Notes under the pieces: model-generated
Databases searched by the model: none
Told to the model about the DNA's origin: nothing
What the model saw: the letters and a program-made list of their open reading frames with translations, nothing else
Shown: positions 33,440-44,375 of the stretch, piece by piece
Layout of the letters: the number at the start of each line of letters is the position of its first letter
How positions within the stretch are numbered: position 1 is the first letter of the stretch
Translations under genes and position numbers: made by a program
Source of the DNA: Zygnema cylindricum
Taxonomy: Eukaryota > Streptophyta > Zygnematophyceae > Zygnematales > Zygnemataceae
Reading direction: 5' to 3'
DNA: 47,430 nt
Assembly: GCA_037447655.1 (NCBI GenBank)
Contig: JBBHKE010000412.1
Location: 1 to 47,430 of the forward strand

Positions 33440-36400
33440 CTATTTCTCTGTCGCAGACGTAGTTTCTTTCCCATGGTGAGAACATTCTCGACTCGAACTT
33501 TCACCCTCTCTCCCATGGACCATATCCTTCAAATTGACACTGTCGTCATCATCTGAGTCGGAGGCCGTACTATTGCTATCTGTCCTTTGATAAACAGACA
33601 ACCGAGGAGGAATGGAGGCGTCCCGACTCGGGGCAGAACCAAAATGCCTCTCTTCTTCCTCTTCCAAAACAGATTGTGGTGCTTTCTCGGCTCTCGCTTC
33701 AGTAATGGTGAGCTCATCCGAGTCAGAATCGTAGACGTGAAAAAAAAGTACGACTGCAGTACAGTCGTCTCTTTTTGAAAGAGGAAAATCTTGAGCCCAT
33801 TTTTTACATGCGACTTCCACGAGCTTCTCCGCTGCGTGCACACCGGCGTTTGACGCAATATCCACTGCCTCCTGATTGGACAGCACATCCCACAGCTGGC
33901 ACCACCAGACCATGCCACGTGTCAGTTGGAGATCATGGTGCTACTTATCACTTGAACATCATGAGCAGCAGGACATGCTGCGGATAACCACGTGTAAGTT
34001 AAAGGTCATCTCTCTGTCTTGTGAGACGAATATTGAAGAAGTGTTTTGATTTCGTTTTTGTATGGGATTTGTGAACTTTTGAATGTTTGATGACCTCTAT
34101 GGAAATCGAGAATTCACACAATATGTAAATGTTGGACTAGTGTAATCGTCGAGTAGAAATTGGAACAAACTAATTAGTATTTTTAAACATGGTGAGTCTG
34201 ATTTTGATATGATGTGACTTATGGATCATGCAATGAATCAAAGAAGCACATGTACGAAGGACGTTTAACCAAGGTAAAGTTTGTGTTCCTGTTCAGTTAC
34301 CAAATAATGCTGAGCATTTAAGGTAAACAAAAAGTAGCACACCACAGTCTCATTGCGATAGTCTAAGATTTGGAGAGGAGACAAAACTGAATACCAAGTC
34401 TAATTTTGACATGAATTCAACAAACAGTCTTAGTACAGGCACGTATGTAAATGCCAAGAAATTACACATCTGAACCATGAATCTCAAATTCGGAACCTAT
34501 ATATAACTGTCAGAAATGAACTAAAACACCTTGAAAACGACCTTGAAAACATTAGTTATGTTAGGAGCTTCAACCTCGACTTACCCCATCTGTGGCGAGA
34601 ATGATGAATTTGTCGGTTGACGAGATTCGCCGATGGAGAATGTCAGGGACCGCAGAAAGCCCATGGTCTTTCAAAACAGTGTCTCCAAAAGCGCGAGACA
34701 TGGCAAGTCCCGGCGACAAATCATTTGGAAGCCATGCCCTCAAAACGTCGGGCTCGTCTTCTAATGAAAAAATGCGTCCATTTGCTTCCCGAATTCTTTT
34801 GCTTTCACCTGTTTTGGATGAAAGGCAAATGCAGGAGTGAAATCATCAGGTTTTGAGAATTTACAACTTAATCTTTAAATCCTACTGGCAAATCTACAGG
34901 AAAAAGTCACAGAATTTAACGGCTCTTGAGAAACCTAAGAGAAGCTGCAAGTAAGAGTTAAGGAATTAAAAAAAGAGTTACGATATTAAAGAATTTATGA
35001 GAAAGCAATCTTACCAGGAATGCCACATTTATGATCCTCCGTTAGTTGTGAGGCAACAAGCCTCCCTTCTCCTCCTCCAGAGGACGCCAGGACAGCTCTG
35101 GAATCTCCTACGTGTGCTACAACCAAATCTTTGCCCTAAATAAAAATAACAAACAAACAAATCCAAAGAACAAAATAAAAAAATGAGAAACAGCAGATAA
35201 AGCACAATCAAGTCAAAGAAAAGTTTCACAAATAATAGCCTAACGACACAGATAAATTACAAGCATCCCAACTCATTTTACATGCAAATAAAACATTGTG
35301 CCAACTGCAATTAACCACTATAAGTTTAGTTTAATTTAAGAGTGTTAAAATAAGATTAAAAACCCTCAAATCCTATTATTTGCTATATCCTATTATTACC
35401 TGCTTGATAACAAGGACAGCTGCCGCTCCGCTTGACCAAGGATCAAATTGAGGATGTACACGAACTTCTTTCTCCATTTCTTCAAAAGCTTCTTCCAAAA
35501 TAGACTTCCACTTCTCCAAGGCTTCTTCCCCTGTCCACTTATTCCGTCCACTCAGATTTCCTTGATCACCTGTTGATGGACTTTGCAATGGGTTTTTCGC
35601 TCCATTTCCTTGTGATAAGTCATCTGAAGACAAAACTTTCTGCCACGTGGCAGACACATGTGATGCCAGGGAATCACGGACTCGCTTTGCAACGACATGG
35701 CCGTACACACCATGGCCGTCAAAAACACCGACCAGAGTAGTGTCAGGTTGTGACAAAAATTCCTGAGAACATAACAAAAAAAAAGGAAAAAAACAGCAAA
35801 ATTAGTTCCTTGACTAAAAAGCCCTTGAATTCCCATAAATACGATATTACTACAAGTTCAATGTGAAGAAAAAACCCAAAAGTCGATTCAATCAAAATAA
35901 ACCGAACCTTGTGAGAGCAACATATAAAATTGCAAGGTGCGAACTGTATTCACCTCCCAAACTAACATCGTGTCCTGATTGGGCCCTTTTTGGCCCTGCT
36001 GTGAGTGAAGGCATGAGACTGCCCTTCTGCTAGACGCGACATGACGTGTGGCGACAAGATTGAGCAAACTGTCGCTTTTGGACTCCGCATGGAGACGCTC
36101 CCTCGCCGCAGAATGCTCGCCCACGGCAGGATTCACTACACCAAAGCAAGGAAAAGGAAAAGCTCGAGGCAGATGAGCTAGCCAATCGTAAAGCAATTGA
36201 AGCATTCATTCAGTACTTCATTACGCAATTCATCGAGCAATTCATTGAAAGCGGAAGAAGCCCAACATTGTAATTGGCGTTACTGACGCAGTAATTATGG
36301 TAATCATAAAGAAAATAGGACGATTTTGTAAAAAACTGAACACAGCATCGACAGTAACAACATACATATACCCCCTGCAAGCAATTCTTTAAGAAATTCA

Positions 36401-36971
36401 CTAAGCATTTCACTGAGAAATTAAACGGAATGAAGAGCGAGGTTAAAACTGCCTAAGGATGAATTCGGTTTAAAATTAGAACTAACGCGGGTTTGAATAT
36501 AAAATATAGTTTAGAAAGGAAAAGGAGAGTCAGAGAACTTTATAGATTTATTATTAAGAAAGGGTGGAGAAAGGGAGGTTCTGAGAAAAATCAGAAGCTG
36601 TAAACAAACGAAACTTTTTTTGACATAAATGAGATTCAAGAGCATACAAGGATTAGCTGTCCATCAGTAATAAATGTTTCAACAGTCTCAATAGGAACAA
36701 ACTAATAACAAAAGATGTCAAATGTATCATTTTTCCGCAAAAAATACAATCTCTATTGAAACAACAGTTTAAAAGTAACTGATTGTTTGAAAAAATTGCC
36801 GTTTGATTTTCACAATCCCATCATTTCCACGCTTTTCACATCATCACGAGAGAAGATGATGTCAGCCGATCAGGTTGCTCCAAGCGTACCAATCAGCGCA
36901 TCTCCAAAATTAGGTTTCCGGCCGAGCTTCTTTCCAGAGCCATGGTTCTGCGAAGACAAGCACGGTCCCAT
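33440..36971 (-). CDS. Plant-type protein phosphatase 2C (PP2C), probably membrane-anchored
   Basis: PP2Cs are Mn/Mg-dependent Ser/Thr phosphatases. Six minus-strand exons: 36971-36890, 36135-35954, 35762-35400, 35135-35015, 34808-34585 and 33895-33440; all introns are GT-AG and all phases agree (1, 0, 0, 1, 0), giving 475 aa. The N-terminus MGPCLSS fits N-myristoylation at Gly2 with a palmitoylatable Cys4. Conserved motifs: GPNQD (80-82), VFDGHG with metal-binding Asp103, VGDSRAVL (Asp220), DEPDVLRAWLPND then SPGLAMSRAFGD (281-292), LATDG/LWDVLSN (Asp323) and RDDCTAVV (366-373). The C-terminal 100 residues are an acidic, Ser-rich tail (DSDDDDS). The N-terminal layout resembles plant PP2C group E rather than the ABA-receptor-binding group A. 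It looks intact and functional. Confidence 0.92.
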
Positions 36972-37199
36972 TCTGGATCCCTGCGTCCTTGCTACAAACT
37001 GCAGTATTGCTGTGGCAGCTGCAGCATTGTAACTTCCTGCAGCTTTTGCAACTTATAGAATGTACGGAGCTATGTACTTTCCAGATGGAGGGCAACCGCC
37101 CGCTGATTTCTGTGCAGCTGTGCTGGCTGATGGTGGCAGGAGTAATCGGTGACAGCAATCAGCAGCAATACAAATGTTTTAAATTTTGAATCACGGAAC

Positions 37200-37235
37200 A
37201 GTACACTAGTACAGTACTGTACAGTACTGTAGATT
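37200..37235. repeat. Palindromic TACAGTACTG tandem array
   Basis: TACAGTACTGTACAGTACTG and neighbours form about three tandem, self-complementary units. The same TAC[AT]GTA unit recurs at MITE junctions elsewhere in the window. Confidence 0.8.
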
Positions 37236-37514
37236 ACAATTCTTTAGCAGTATAGTACTGTACTGTGATGTACTCTGAGATGGTACGGTACTGTCCTGTA
37301 GAGATCGCTGTACAAAATTCCAAATGCACACGATCAGGAATATCAACATCTCTGTGAATTTGATGTCGATTGAAACGCTTCTATAGGCCGGAATATTTCA
37401 CGTGGCAAGAACAAGCAACGTGGGACGTCTCTGTTCCCCAAATGTTCTGATTTGGCTGGAAATCTGGGAAACCTACATATTTTCAGACACTCGATTTTTG
37501 TGCGGTCCTAGTTT

Positions 37515-37523
37515 GCCACGTGT
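37515..37523 (-). promoter_or_regulatory. ABRE/G-box-like site upstream of PP2C
   Basis: ACACGTGGC on the PP2C coding strand contains the CACGTG core and the flanks preferred by ABF-type bZIP proteins. It is a candidate only; the transcription start is unknown and such a site can occur by chance. Confidence 0.35.
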
Positions 37524-38232
37524 ATAAAATTGTAGATCTGAGCCACTCATGGTACAGTTATTGCGATGAGCGATACAGTTTTCGGGTGGCATTTCAAAAA
37601 AGGATCTGTGTACCGTACAACTGGCGCTATAAGTCCGAAATTCCGAATGGACAATCTCCAGTAAAGAACACACCACACGTTGACGAAAAAGTACATTTTT
37701 ATAGTTTAAACGACGTCTAGAAAGGACAAATTCGTAACCAGACGAATATGTAATATCCAATCGGAGGACATTTCTCGGGAGGCGTGCCTACATACACTAA
37801 TAAAGACAAAAAAGTAGCCAATAGGGAAAGCCCAATGTCCAGCTCCGACCACAACTTGCGGCGAAGAGTCGCCGGAGAAGCTGCCAGAATCTGGCCGAAG
37901 ATGGAGGGAGGGACGGGGGGTGCAGTACAGTACAGTACTGTAGCGTCATTGAAAGCCGAAAGGACATCCTAGCTTCCTATTCGTCGTCCGCTGTTCGAGG
38001 GAATTTTACGCCAACCGCAAAACTGCCGCCGCGCTTGCCAGCCAAAATTTCTGATGCTCATAATTCCATCGTACGATGTTCCGCGCTTCTCACGGTGTTT
38101 CTGCAGCGTTTCCGCGTTTCTGTGTCTGCGAGTTACCGCGTACTCTTTTTCCGGTTTGCGTCTCTGCGGTTCAAACTTCAATAACCGGAACCCTATTCGC
38201 CCGCATTCTTTCACTTTTCTTTATGCACAGTA

Positions 38233-38783
38233 CACCGTCAATCGCTATTAGAGTAAAGGAATAAATAGCGTAAAAACAAAGTTAGAGTTATTAACACTAA
38301 TCGGGATTTTTTTTTTATTTTTTTAAATATATATATACTAATTAATCCCTAACTGTAATTTGGGTTGTCCTGAACAATAAATACCCGCCCTTTCGATGTC
38401 TACAGTAATATGTGTACACATACAAAATCTGACAATTCGTACGCCGTCGCGCTGTTCACACGGTCGACGGACGAACATATGGAACGTGATTTTTGTCGAC
38501 GAGTTTGCATCTCTCTCTTCCAGTGCACATTCACATGTGTGCGCAATAATGTTAAGTGTCTTTTTATGCCTTTGGAATTCAAAAAGTACCATTTCGTACG
38601 GAGATACTCTGTCCGTACGCCACACTATTTCCATCGCAGTGTACTTCCATTATTAATGCTAATTTAAAAAAAAATCCTAATTATAATAATGGAAAAAATA
38701 GAATTATGGATTGTATTTCGGGTTTTTTTTTTTTTTAAAGGGCACCGAATTGGCGTTATATACTCTAATAGCGATTGACGGTG
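38233..38783 (-). mobile_element. TA-flanked mariner-like MITE, family A, copy 1 (left arm of a palindrome)
   Basis: CACCGTCAATCGCTATTAG at the left and CTAATAGCGATTGACGGTG at the right bracket 551 bp, with TA at 38231-38232 and 38784-38785. It is almost identical to copy 2 in inverse orientation and similar to copy 3 at 22690-23226. Peptides in it are shared among copies but resemble nothing known, as expected for a non-autonomous element. Confidence 0.85.
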
Positions 38784-38785
38784 TA

Positions 38786-39339
38786 CACCGCCAATCGCTA
38801 TTAGAGTAAATAACGCTAATTCGGTGCCCTTTAAAAAAAAAAAAACCCGAAATACAATCCATAATTCTATTTTTTCCATTATTATAATTAGGATTTTTTT
38901 TTAAATTAGCATTAATAATGGAAGTACACTGCGATGGAAATAGTGTGGCGTACGGACAGAGTATCTCCGTACGAAATGGTACTTTTTGAATTCCAAAGGC
39001 ATAAAAAGACACTTAACATTATTGCGCACACATGTGAATGTGCACTGGAAGAGAGAGATGCAAACTCGTCGACAAAAATCACGTTCTCATATGTTCGTCC
39101 ATCGACCGTGGTGAACAGCGCGACGGCGTACGAATTGTCAGATTTTGTACAAATACACATATTACTGTAGACATTGAAAGGGAGGGTATTTATTATTCAG
39201 GACAACCCAAATTATAATTAGGGATTAATTAATATATATTTAAAAAAAAAAAAAAAAAAAAAAAAACCCGATTAGTGTCAATAACACTAATCTTTTTTTT
39301 ACGTTATTTATTCCTTTACTCTGATAGCGATTGACGGTG
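38786..39339 (+). mobile_element. TA-flanked mariner-like MITE, family A, copy 2 (right arm of a palindrome)
   Basis: Inverse copy of 38233-38783, 554 bp, sharing the single TA at 38784-38785 with it. The right end GACGGTG is followed by TA-TTG-TA and then the next MITE. Differences from copy 1 are few, mostly in the poly-A runs. Confidence 0.85.
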
Positions 39340-39346
39340 TATTGTA

Positions 39347-39949
39347 CACCGTGAATCGTAATTAGAGTAAATAACGCTAATTCGGTCGCCCTAAATTTTG
39401 ACTCAATCACCTTAAATAGAGTAAATGATTATAATTTTTTCACTATACTATTTAAGGTAAGGTTTAATTAGCGTAAAAAAATTATAAAATATGTTCGTTT
39501 TAAATAGTGTGGCGTACGGACGACGTCCGACCGTGCAGAATTGTACTTTTATAAGTAAAAATGTACAAATAATGATTTAATAAGAATCGCGCTCGCACGT
39601 GAAATTGCACTAAACCAAAAGTTTATCATGTTGAAAAAAAGTCGTTCGCATAACTCTCGTCCGTCGACAACATCGTCGTCAGTGTGAACATTAACTGACA
39701 TTCAGCGCGACAAATATTAATAACGTCATAATGACGTTAAAACTATACAGCCTGACAGATTTTGTACGTCTACGTAATTAAGTGTTCATAATTTCAGCGC
39801 GAATAATTATTGTCGACATAACCCAATATAGAGTACTTAAATAAATTATAGTAAACTTCCTCTGTGAAAAGTTATATCACACAAATTAGCGTTCATAACT
39901 CTAATTGTTTTTTTTTTTTGTTTTTTTACTCTAATTACGATTCGCGAAG
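39347..39949 (+). mobile_element. TA-flanked mariner-like MITE, family B, copy 2
   Basis: Starts CACCGTGAATCGTAATTAG and ends with the degenerate inverse CTAATTACGATTCGCGAAG, followed by TA (39950-39951). Full-length match to 11466-12081 in inverse orientation. Confidence 0.8.
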
Positions 39950-39951
39950 TA

Positions 39952-40203
39952 GTCTCCTTTTCCTTTTTCCTCTTTCTCCTCGAATGTTTTTTCTTCTCTA
40001 CTTGCCTACATTATGCCCAGTTCCGTACCGAATTGACATACGATTTTATTTGTTGGTTTTAGTCAATTAGGATTCACGGGATACCATTGCTAAATGGATT
40101 TTTTGCTGTTTTGGTTTTTTCAAAACATAATTTCTACGGATCTTGGAGTATAACACCAATTCCATAAATGGATTGTAAATCTACATTTCATTCATATTGA
40201 AAA
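39952..40203 (+). mobile_element. LTR-like repeat E, copy 1, left part (split by the LINE)
   Basis: Matches 45400-45651 of the uninterrupted copy (GTCTCCTTTTCC start, CCCAGTTCCGTACCGAATTG, ATTTCTACGGATCTTGGAG). The remainder continues at 44376 after the LINE. Confidence 0.8.
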
Positions 40204-40429
40204 CCCAGGATAAATTAAAAAGCACGATGGTAAACCATCTGAGTCCGAGGGTACAAAAGGGGTGACATGGCCGAAACTGAAAAACTACCAGCAGGGGAAT
40301 AAGATAACAGCACAATAAAAATAAAAAGAAAACAACAACAAGGAAAATAAAAGCACCCAAACTCAAAATGAAGAGCAAGACAATTGACAAAGCCATAACT
40401 ACAACCCCAACCCCAACCCAATTAAATAA

Positions 40430-43400
40430 CTACGAAAAGCAACCCCCTAAGTCCCCCCATCCCCGGGGAGCACGTTGAGGGACTTCCGTTACCTGACGAC
40501 GATCCATAGCCGCAACAACCAATCGGAGGAGAATAGAAGCTTACACTCGTTGTAAAGCCACAGATAAGCGTTGACGATAAAAAGAAGTAAGGACCGAAGG
40601 AGGAGGGCTCCCCGGTCCTCGGCGCTCGAAAGCACGTCGAGCGCAAGTGCGGAGAAACTCATCCATTGCAACAACCAGTCAACCAAATATCTCGACCGCC
40701 ATCGGAATAAAGTCAACCATAGGGTCCCGGTGGGCATAATCACGCTCCTTCGCCTTAGCGGGATCACGAACCGCCACCCCAACATGTCAAGCCGCCTAAC
40801 CAACAACTGTAGCTGAAGTAGGGTTCGCCAAAACAATATCACAGAAGATGGGACGGGCACCATCAAGCAGAACAACATCGATCCGACGCTTGGGAATAAT
40901 ATGAGAAACTTCGCGACGCACAGAAAAAGCCCCCCTCTGAAGCGATAGTCGCAACAACATCGCGAATATTGTCTTGCGCCTGGATCAAATTGTTGATTTC
41001 CTAGAAATTCGGGATTCGGTATGTCCCATACTAGGGAAAAGTGAGCCGGCCAGGGCTCGAACTAAGGACCTCTGACTTGAGCTGTCAGTGCACTAACCAT
41101 TGTGCCACCAGCTCAATGTAGAGCCTGGCAGGTCCGTACCTACTCCTTTTTGGCGGGTTCAAGTGTGACGTATCACATTCTACCCCGTATTAAACCGGCA
41201 TTCATGTGCCAATCCAACACAAATCTCCCCCATGGGTGCAACAAGCAAATGGACACCATCGGCCCCCAAAACGCGACCACATGCGCAAATAAGGGAGTTA
41301 AGTAAAGGAGGATGGGGGAGGCCAAGGCGAAACCGGAGGGCGGTGGTGAACTGAGCCGGTGAGAATCGGAGAGTGGAAAAAATCGGTGTAGCGAAAAGCC
41401 AATACCAAGAACCAGGTCCGCCACAAGAGAGAACACGGGCACGCGAACAATCAGAGGGAAGCGCTTGGAGAAGGTCGGATTTAATAGCGGCGACAACCCG
41501 ATTTGAAATCGATTCCTAGACACGCTCAACAGATTTTGTAACAAGGGTGGAGAAAATTGGCACATTCACCAGGGCATGGGGAGGAAGAGACATAACGCGT
41601 CCAATAGAGATCGCTGGAAGACGAACACACCGTCTGAAACCCGGGGGATAACTGTAGCTAGTACGGGGGTGTCCCCAGCCAAGAAACGGGAAACAAGAGT
41701 GGAGGCAATAAGACACCAACTTCCCAAATATGCAACGGGAGCAACACGAGCAGTGGATAGTAGACCGAACCCCAAAGTAGAGACAGGGAGGGATGCTTGA
41801 ATGCGGGCCAATGGCTCAGACTCGCGATCAAATGCCCCTCGACCTAACAAAGTGTGGAGGACTTCAATGAGGCGATCATCAAAAGCCGAGAGAGAGGAGA
41901 TAAATGTCGGAGTGGGAGGGGAAGTACGAGTAAGATAAGAAGGGCGGTGGGGAAAACACCTGGTTAACATAGCAAAAGCAACTTGGGGATCGGGAAGGCT
42001 AGGAAGATCGTCCACCTGGGCTAGATCTGTCTGTAAAGCATCATGAAGGAATTGGGCAACCAAGCACTCGAATGCCATCGGAGGGAGAAAGGGTTTGAAA
42101 ACTAAGAGGTGGAGTAAACGAAAGTGGAATATCTTGAGGAAACCAAATAACACACTTCGACGGCTGGACTGAAAGGTTGAGTTCGGCTAAACGTTCTTTG
42201 AAAAAATCATATGCCAACACGACTTGTTCTCTGGGCCCAATAATGTGCGTATCATTTGTGATCGAAGGGAAAAGGCAAGAAGGGTAGGTGGCCGCGGAGG
42301 CACGAAGGGCCCTGTAATGGGCGAGGGCAATCAAAGGTCCGCCGAGAGGGTCGCCTTGGCGAGTGCCAGTAGCAGAGGAGAGAGGAATGAGATCACCATC
42401 GGTTGAGTAGGAAAGGCTACTTGTCAAAGAATAAAAAGCCCTCACAAAGGGGAATAATTGGATAATAAGAGATGGAGCCGCCATAAGGTCCGAAAAAATC
42501 ACGTTCCAATCCACCGTATTAAAGGCATTATAAACGTCGACCTGAAAGACCAACCAATCCAGATGTACATCCAACAAAGCCCGAATCCCGTGGACCACGG
42601 CCTCACAACCCCCTCTCGTGGCCACTCCAAACTGATGAGGAGAAAAATAATCATGAAAAGCTGGTTGGAGCTGGAGACATATCGCACGAGCCACCAATCT
42701 ATATAAAACCTCTCCCACGGCGATAGGGCGGATCCCACCATTAGGTTTGGCGACTGCCACAAGGCGGGACGCCGTGAGAAGATCACAAATCCGAGGGGGA
42801 ACATCCCCACTAGCAATAAGAGAACATACTCGAAAAAACACATCGAACCCCCGGGCACCCGATTCAGGGAGCAAAACATCGCGAAACAACTCATACACTG
42901 TGCCCGAGGCCCCCCCCGCTGAAAGGTGATGAGAAGAGATAAGAGCCTTAATGAAAACCTCCCGATCCAAAGTAAAACTCTCAGAAGGCTCAAAGGCGTG
43001 GATGGAAGGGGGTAAAGGGGAAGGGGCGAGGGGGTGGAGAGCTCGAAGGACCTCAATAGTGGAAGAAGAACTAGGGGCAGGGGTGAATGGCTGTAGGGCC
43101 CGAACCGCTCGAGAAATCTCACCAACACGGCCTAAGTGAATTGCTCGACGATAAGTGGCCGGCACATCCGATGGCCTAGGTGGCCGACGTGGTATGAAAG
43201 ATGTGCTCGATACCCGATCCTCATGCTCGGCGTGGAGGGCCTTCCCGTCACCACGAAGGAATCGACGACAACGGGCCATAGTTTCTCTAGCCCCACTGCC
43301 CCCTCCACGACCTGGAAGGACTAGCACCCTGAGAGAGAACACAAGAATAAGGTGCCAAGGAGCAATGTCCGCCGGGTTTGAAGAAATGTGGGACAAGGGA

Positions 43401-43866
43401 GGTGGAGGGCATCTTGTACTATTGTCCTGACGGCCATAGGTATACGGGTGTACAATCGCGGGCGGGGAGCTCCCAAATTGTAAGCCCCCAAAACATCTAA
43501 CTCACGAACGAAATTCCAATCCTCATCTATGGGGCCGAAGGGGAGTGTGATCGACGATGATTGAGGAGAGGTGATAGACAAAGGACCACATGAGGTTATA
43601 CAATGTTGACAACTCTGTGTGTGAAGGGAAATACCGGCCCCAGCGGCATAAAGGTTGTGACACCCAGGACATTCCAAACGCCTAGAAGATTTACGAGGTT
43701 TGGGTGGTGGTGGGGGAGGGAGAAGGGAATAAGAAGGGCTTCCGGACATGGTCAATAAGTCAAAGAAGCCATGGGAATTGGGAGGGTGAGAGGAAAAGAA
43801 AACGTGGGAGAGGAAAAGGAACCATGTGGGATGGATGGGTAAATTGGTAGTGGGCCAGAATAACAT
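40430..43866 (-). pseudogene. LINE polyprotein: N-terminal zinc finger, reverse transcriptase, C-terminal endonuclease; broken
   Basis: It copied element RNA into DNA at a cut target. Minus-strand parts, in order: a C-X2-C-X12-H-X3-C finger (ECPGCHN...LHTQSC, about 43678-43604); after a frame change, a 451-codon frame (43396-42041) with RT motifs VAVAKPNGGIRPI, the motif A region FQVDVYNAFNTVD, GTRQGDPLGG and motif C as ITNDTHIIG; after another shift a thumb-like GLLSTARVAPVAYLGSW (about 41760); a CACGRVL...DGVH knuckle (about 41280); and RIDVVLLDGARP...CDIVLANPT...KAKERDYA (about 40890-40700), like the D...D...K core of restriction-like endonucleases. At least two frameshifts and four stops break it. 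Motif C has Asn-Asp where the active site needs Asp-Asp. Confidence 0.8.
40990..41210 (-). repeat. tRNA-derived SINE-like insertion in the LINE
   Basis: The core at 41043-41114 (minus) is 72 nt, tRNA length. Acceptor arms GAGCTGG and CCGGCTC pair with one wobble, the D arm GCAC/GTGC pairs, and the anticodon stem CTGAC/GTCAG pairs around loop AGCTCAA (CTC in the anticodon position, Glu-like, but position 33 is G instead of T). The pol III A box TGGCACAATGG and B box GTTCGAGCC are intact; the T stem is poor. It separates two parts of the LINE endonuclease region. Flanks beyond the core are assigned to it by elimination and the ends are approximate. Confidence 0.6.
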
Positions 43867-43879
43867 AAAGTTTGATGTC

Positions 43880-44053
43880 GGAAAAGAAAGGGGGGGAGAG
43901 GGGGGAGGAGAGGGGGGGGGGGGGGGAGAGGGGGAAGGAGAGTGTTCAAGTATCGGTTCTCGATGTGTAAGGGGTATAGGGGAGGGGGGGGGGGGGGGGG
44001 GGGGGGGGGGTGGGGAGAGGAGAGGGTAAAGAAGTGTTTGTTTGTTTGTTTGT

Positions 44054-44089
<36 letters not shown>

Positions 44090-44090
44090 C
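43880..44090. repeat. Poly-G and poly-T low-complexity tract in the LINE 5' region
   Basis: Runs of 12 to 30 G and a run of about 30 T on the plus strand, polypyrimidine/poly-A on the element strand, followed by a short GTGTGTGTGCGCGC run. Such runs are prone to assembly error. Confidence 0.85.
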
Positions 44091-44375
44091 GAGTGATTGT
44101 GTACGTGTGTGTGTGTGTGCGCGCGTTTTGTGCGTATGATTTTTGGAACTCACTATTTAGGGGGATGGGGAATCAAGCAATTCATGGGGGGAGGGGTGGG
44201 GAGCTAGTAATGACCTAGGTGGGTCACACCTGTGGTTTCGCTAATGTGGATGAAGTTGCCAGTAGCCGCAGGCCGGATCCGGAGGTACATGATTACGAGT
44301 AGATGCTGTCGCGTAGTGAGGGAGGAAAAGACGGCATAGCGTAAATCCGGAGGTAGATGATTACGAGAAGTAGAT

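Larger units (their letters stand above)
36972..38232. other. Upstream region of the PP2C gene
   Basis: No gene is recognised. On the minus strand, 37515-37523 reads ACACGTGGC, a perfect ABA-responsive-element type G-box, about 550 bp before the PP2C start codon, preceded by an AT-rich TATA-like stretch reading the other way. The palindromic TACAGTACTG array at 37200-37235 and a shorter one at 37925-37941 are the only repeats seen. Confidence 0.4.
40204..44375 (-). mobile_element. Non-LTR retrotransposon (LINE) with an apparent restriction-like endonuclease, inserted in repeat E
   Basis: The limits come from comparison with the empty copy of repeat E (45400-45960): sequence is continuous there between GAAAA and GCATTG, while here 4172 bp intervene. 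In 5'-3' order on the minus strand: 5' region with a 66-bp direct repeat (44286-44306 and 44352-44372), a polypyrimidine tract (poly-C/poly-T at 43880-44090), a coding region from about 43866 to 40430, and a roughly 225-bp 3' tail with GGTTGGGGTTGGGG near 40400. No poly-A tail and no target duplication are evident. A tRNA-like sequence is inserted at 40990-41210. Confidence 0.8.

Noticed and set aside
34592-34840. 82-codon plus-strand frame
   Set aside because: Antisense shadow of PP2C exon 5, where every conserved motif is on the minus strand.
41043-41114. Functional tRNA-Glu(CTC) gene
   Set aside because: Position 33 is not T and the T stem does not pair, and it lies within a LINE, so it was called SINE-like instead.
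42499-43128. 209-codon minus-strand frame in the LINE
   Set aside because: Alternative frame of the RT coding region; the RT motifs are in the 43396-42041 frame.
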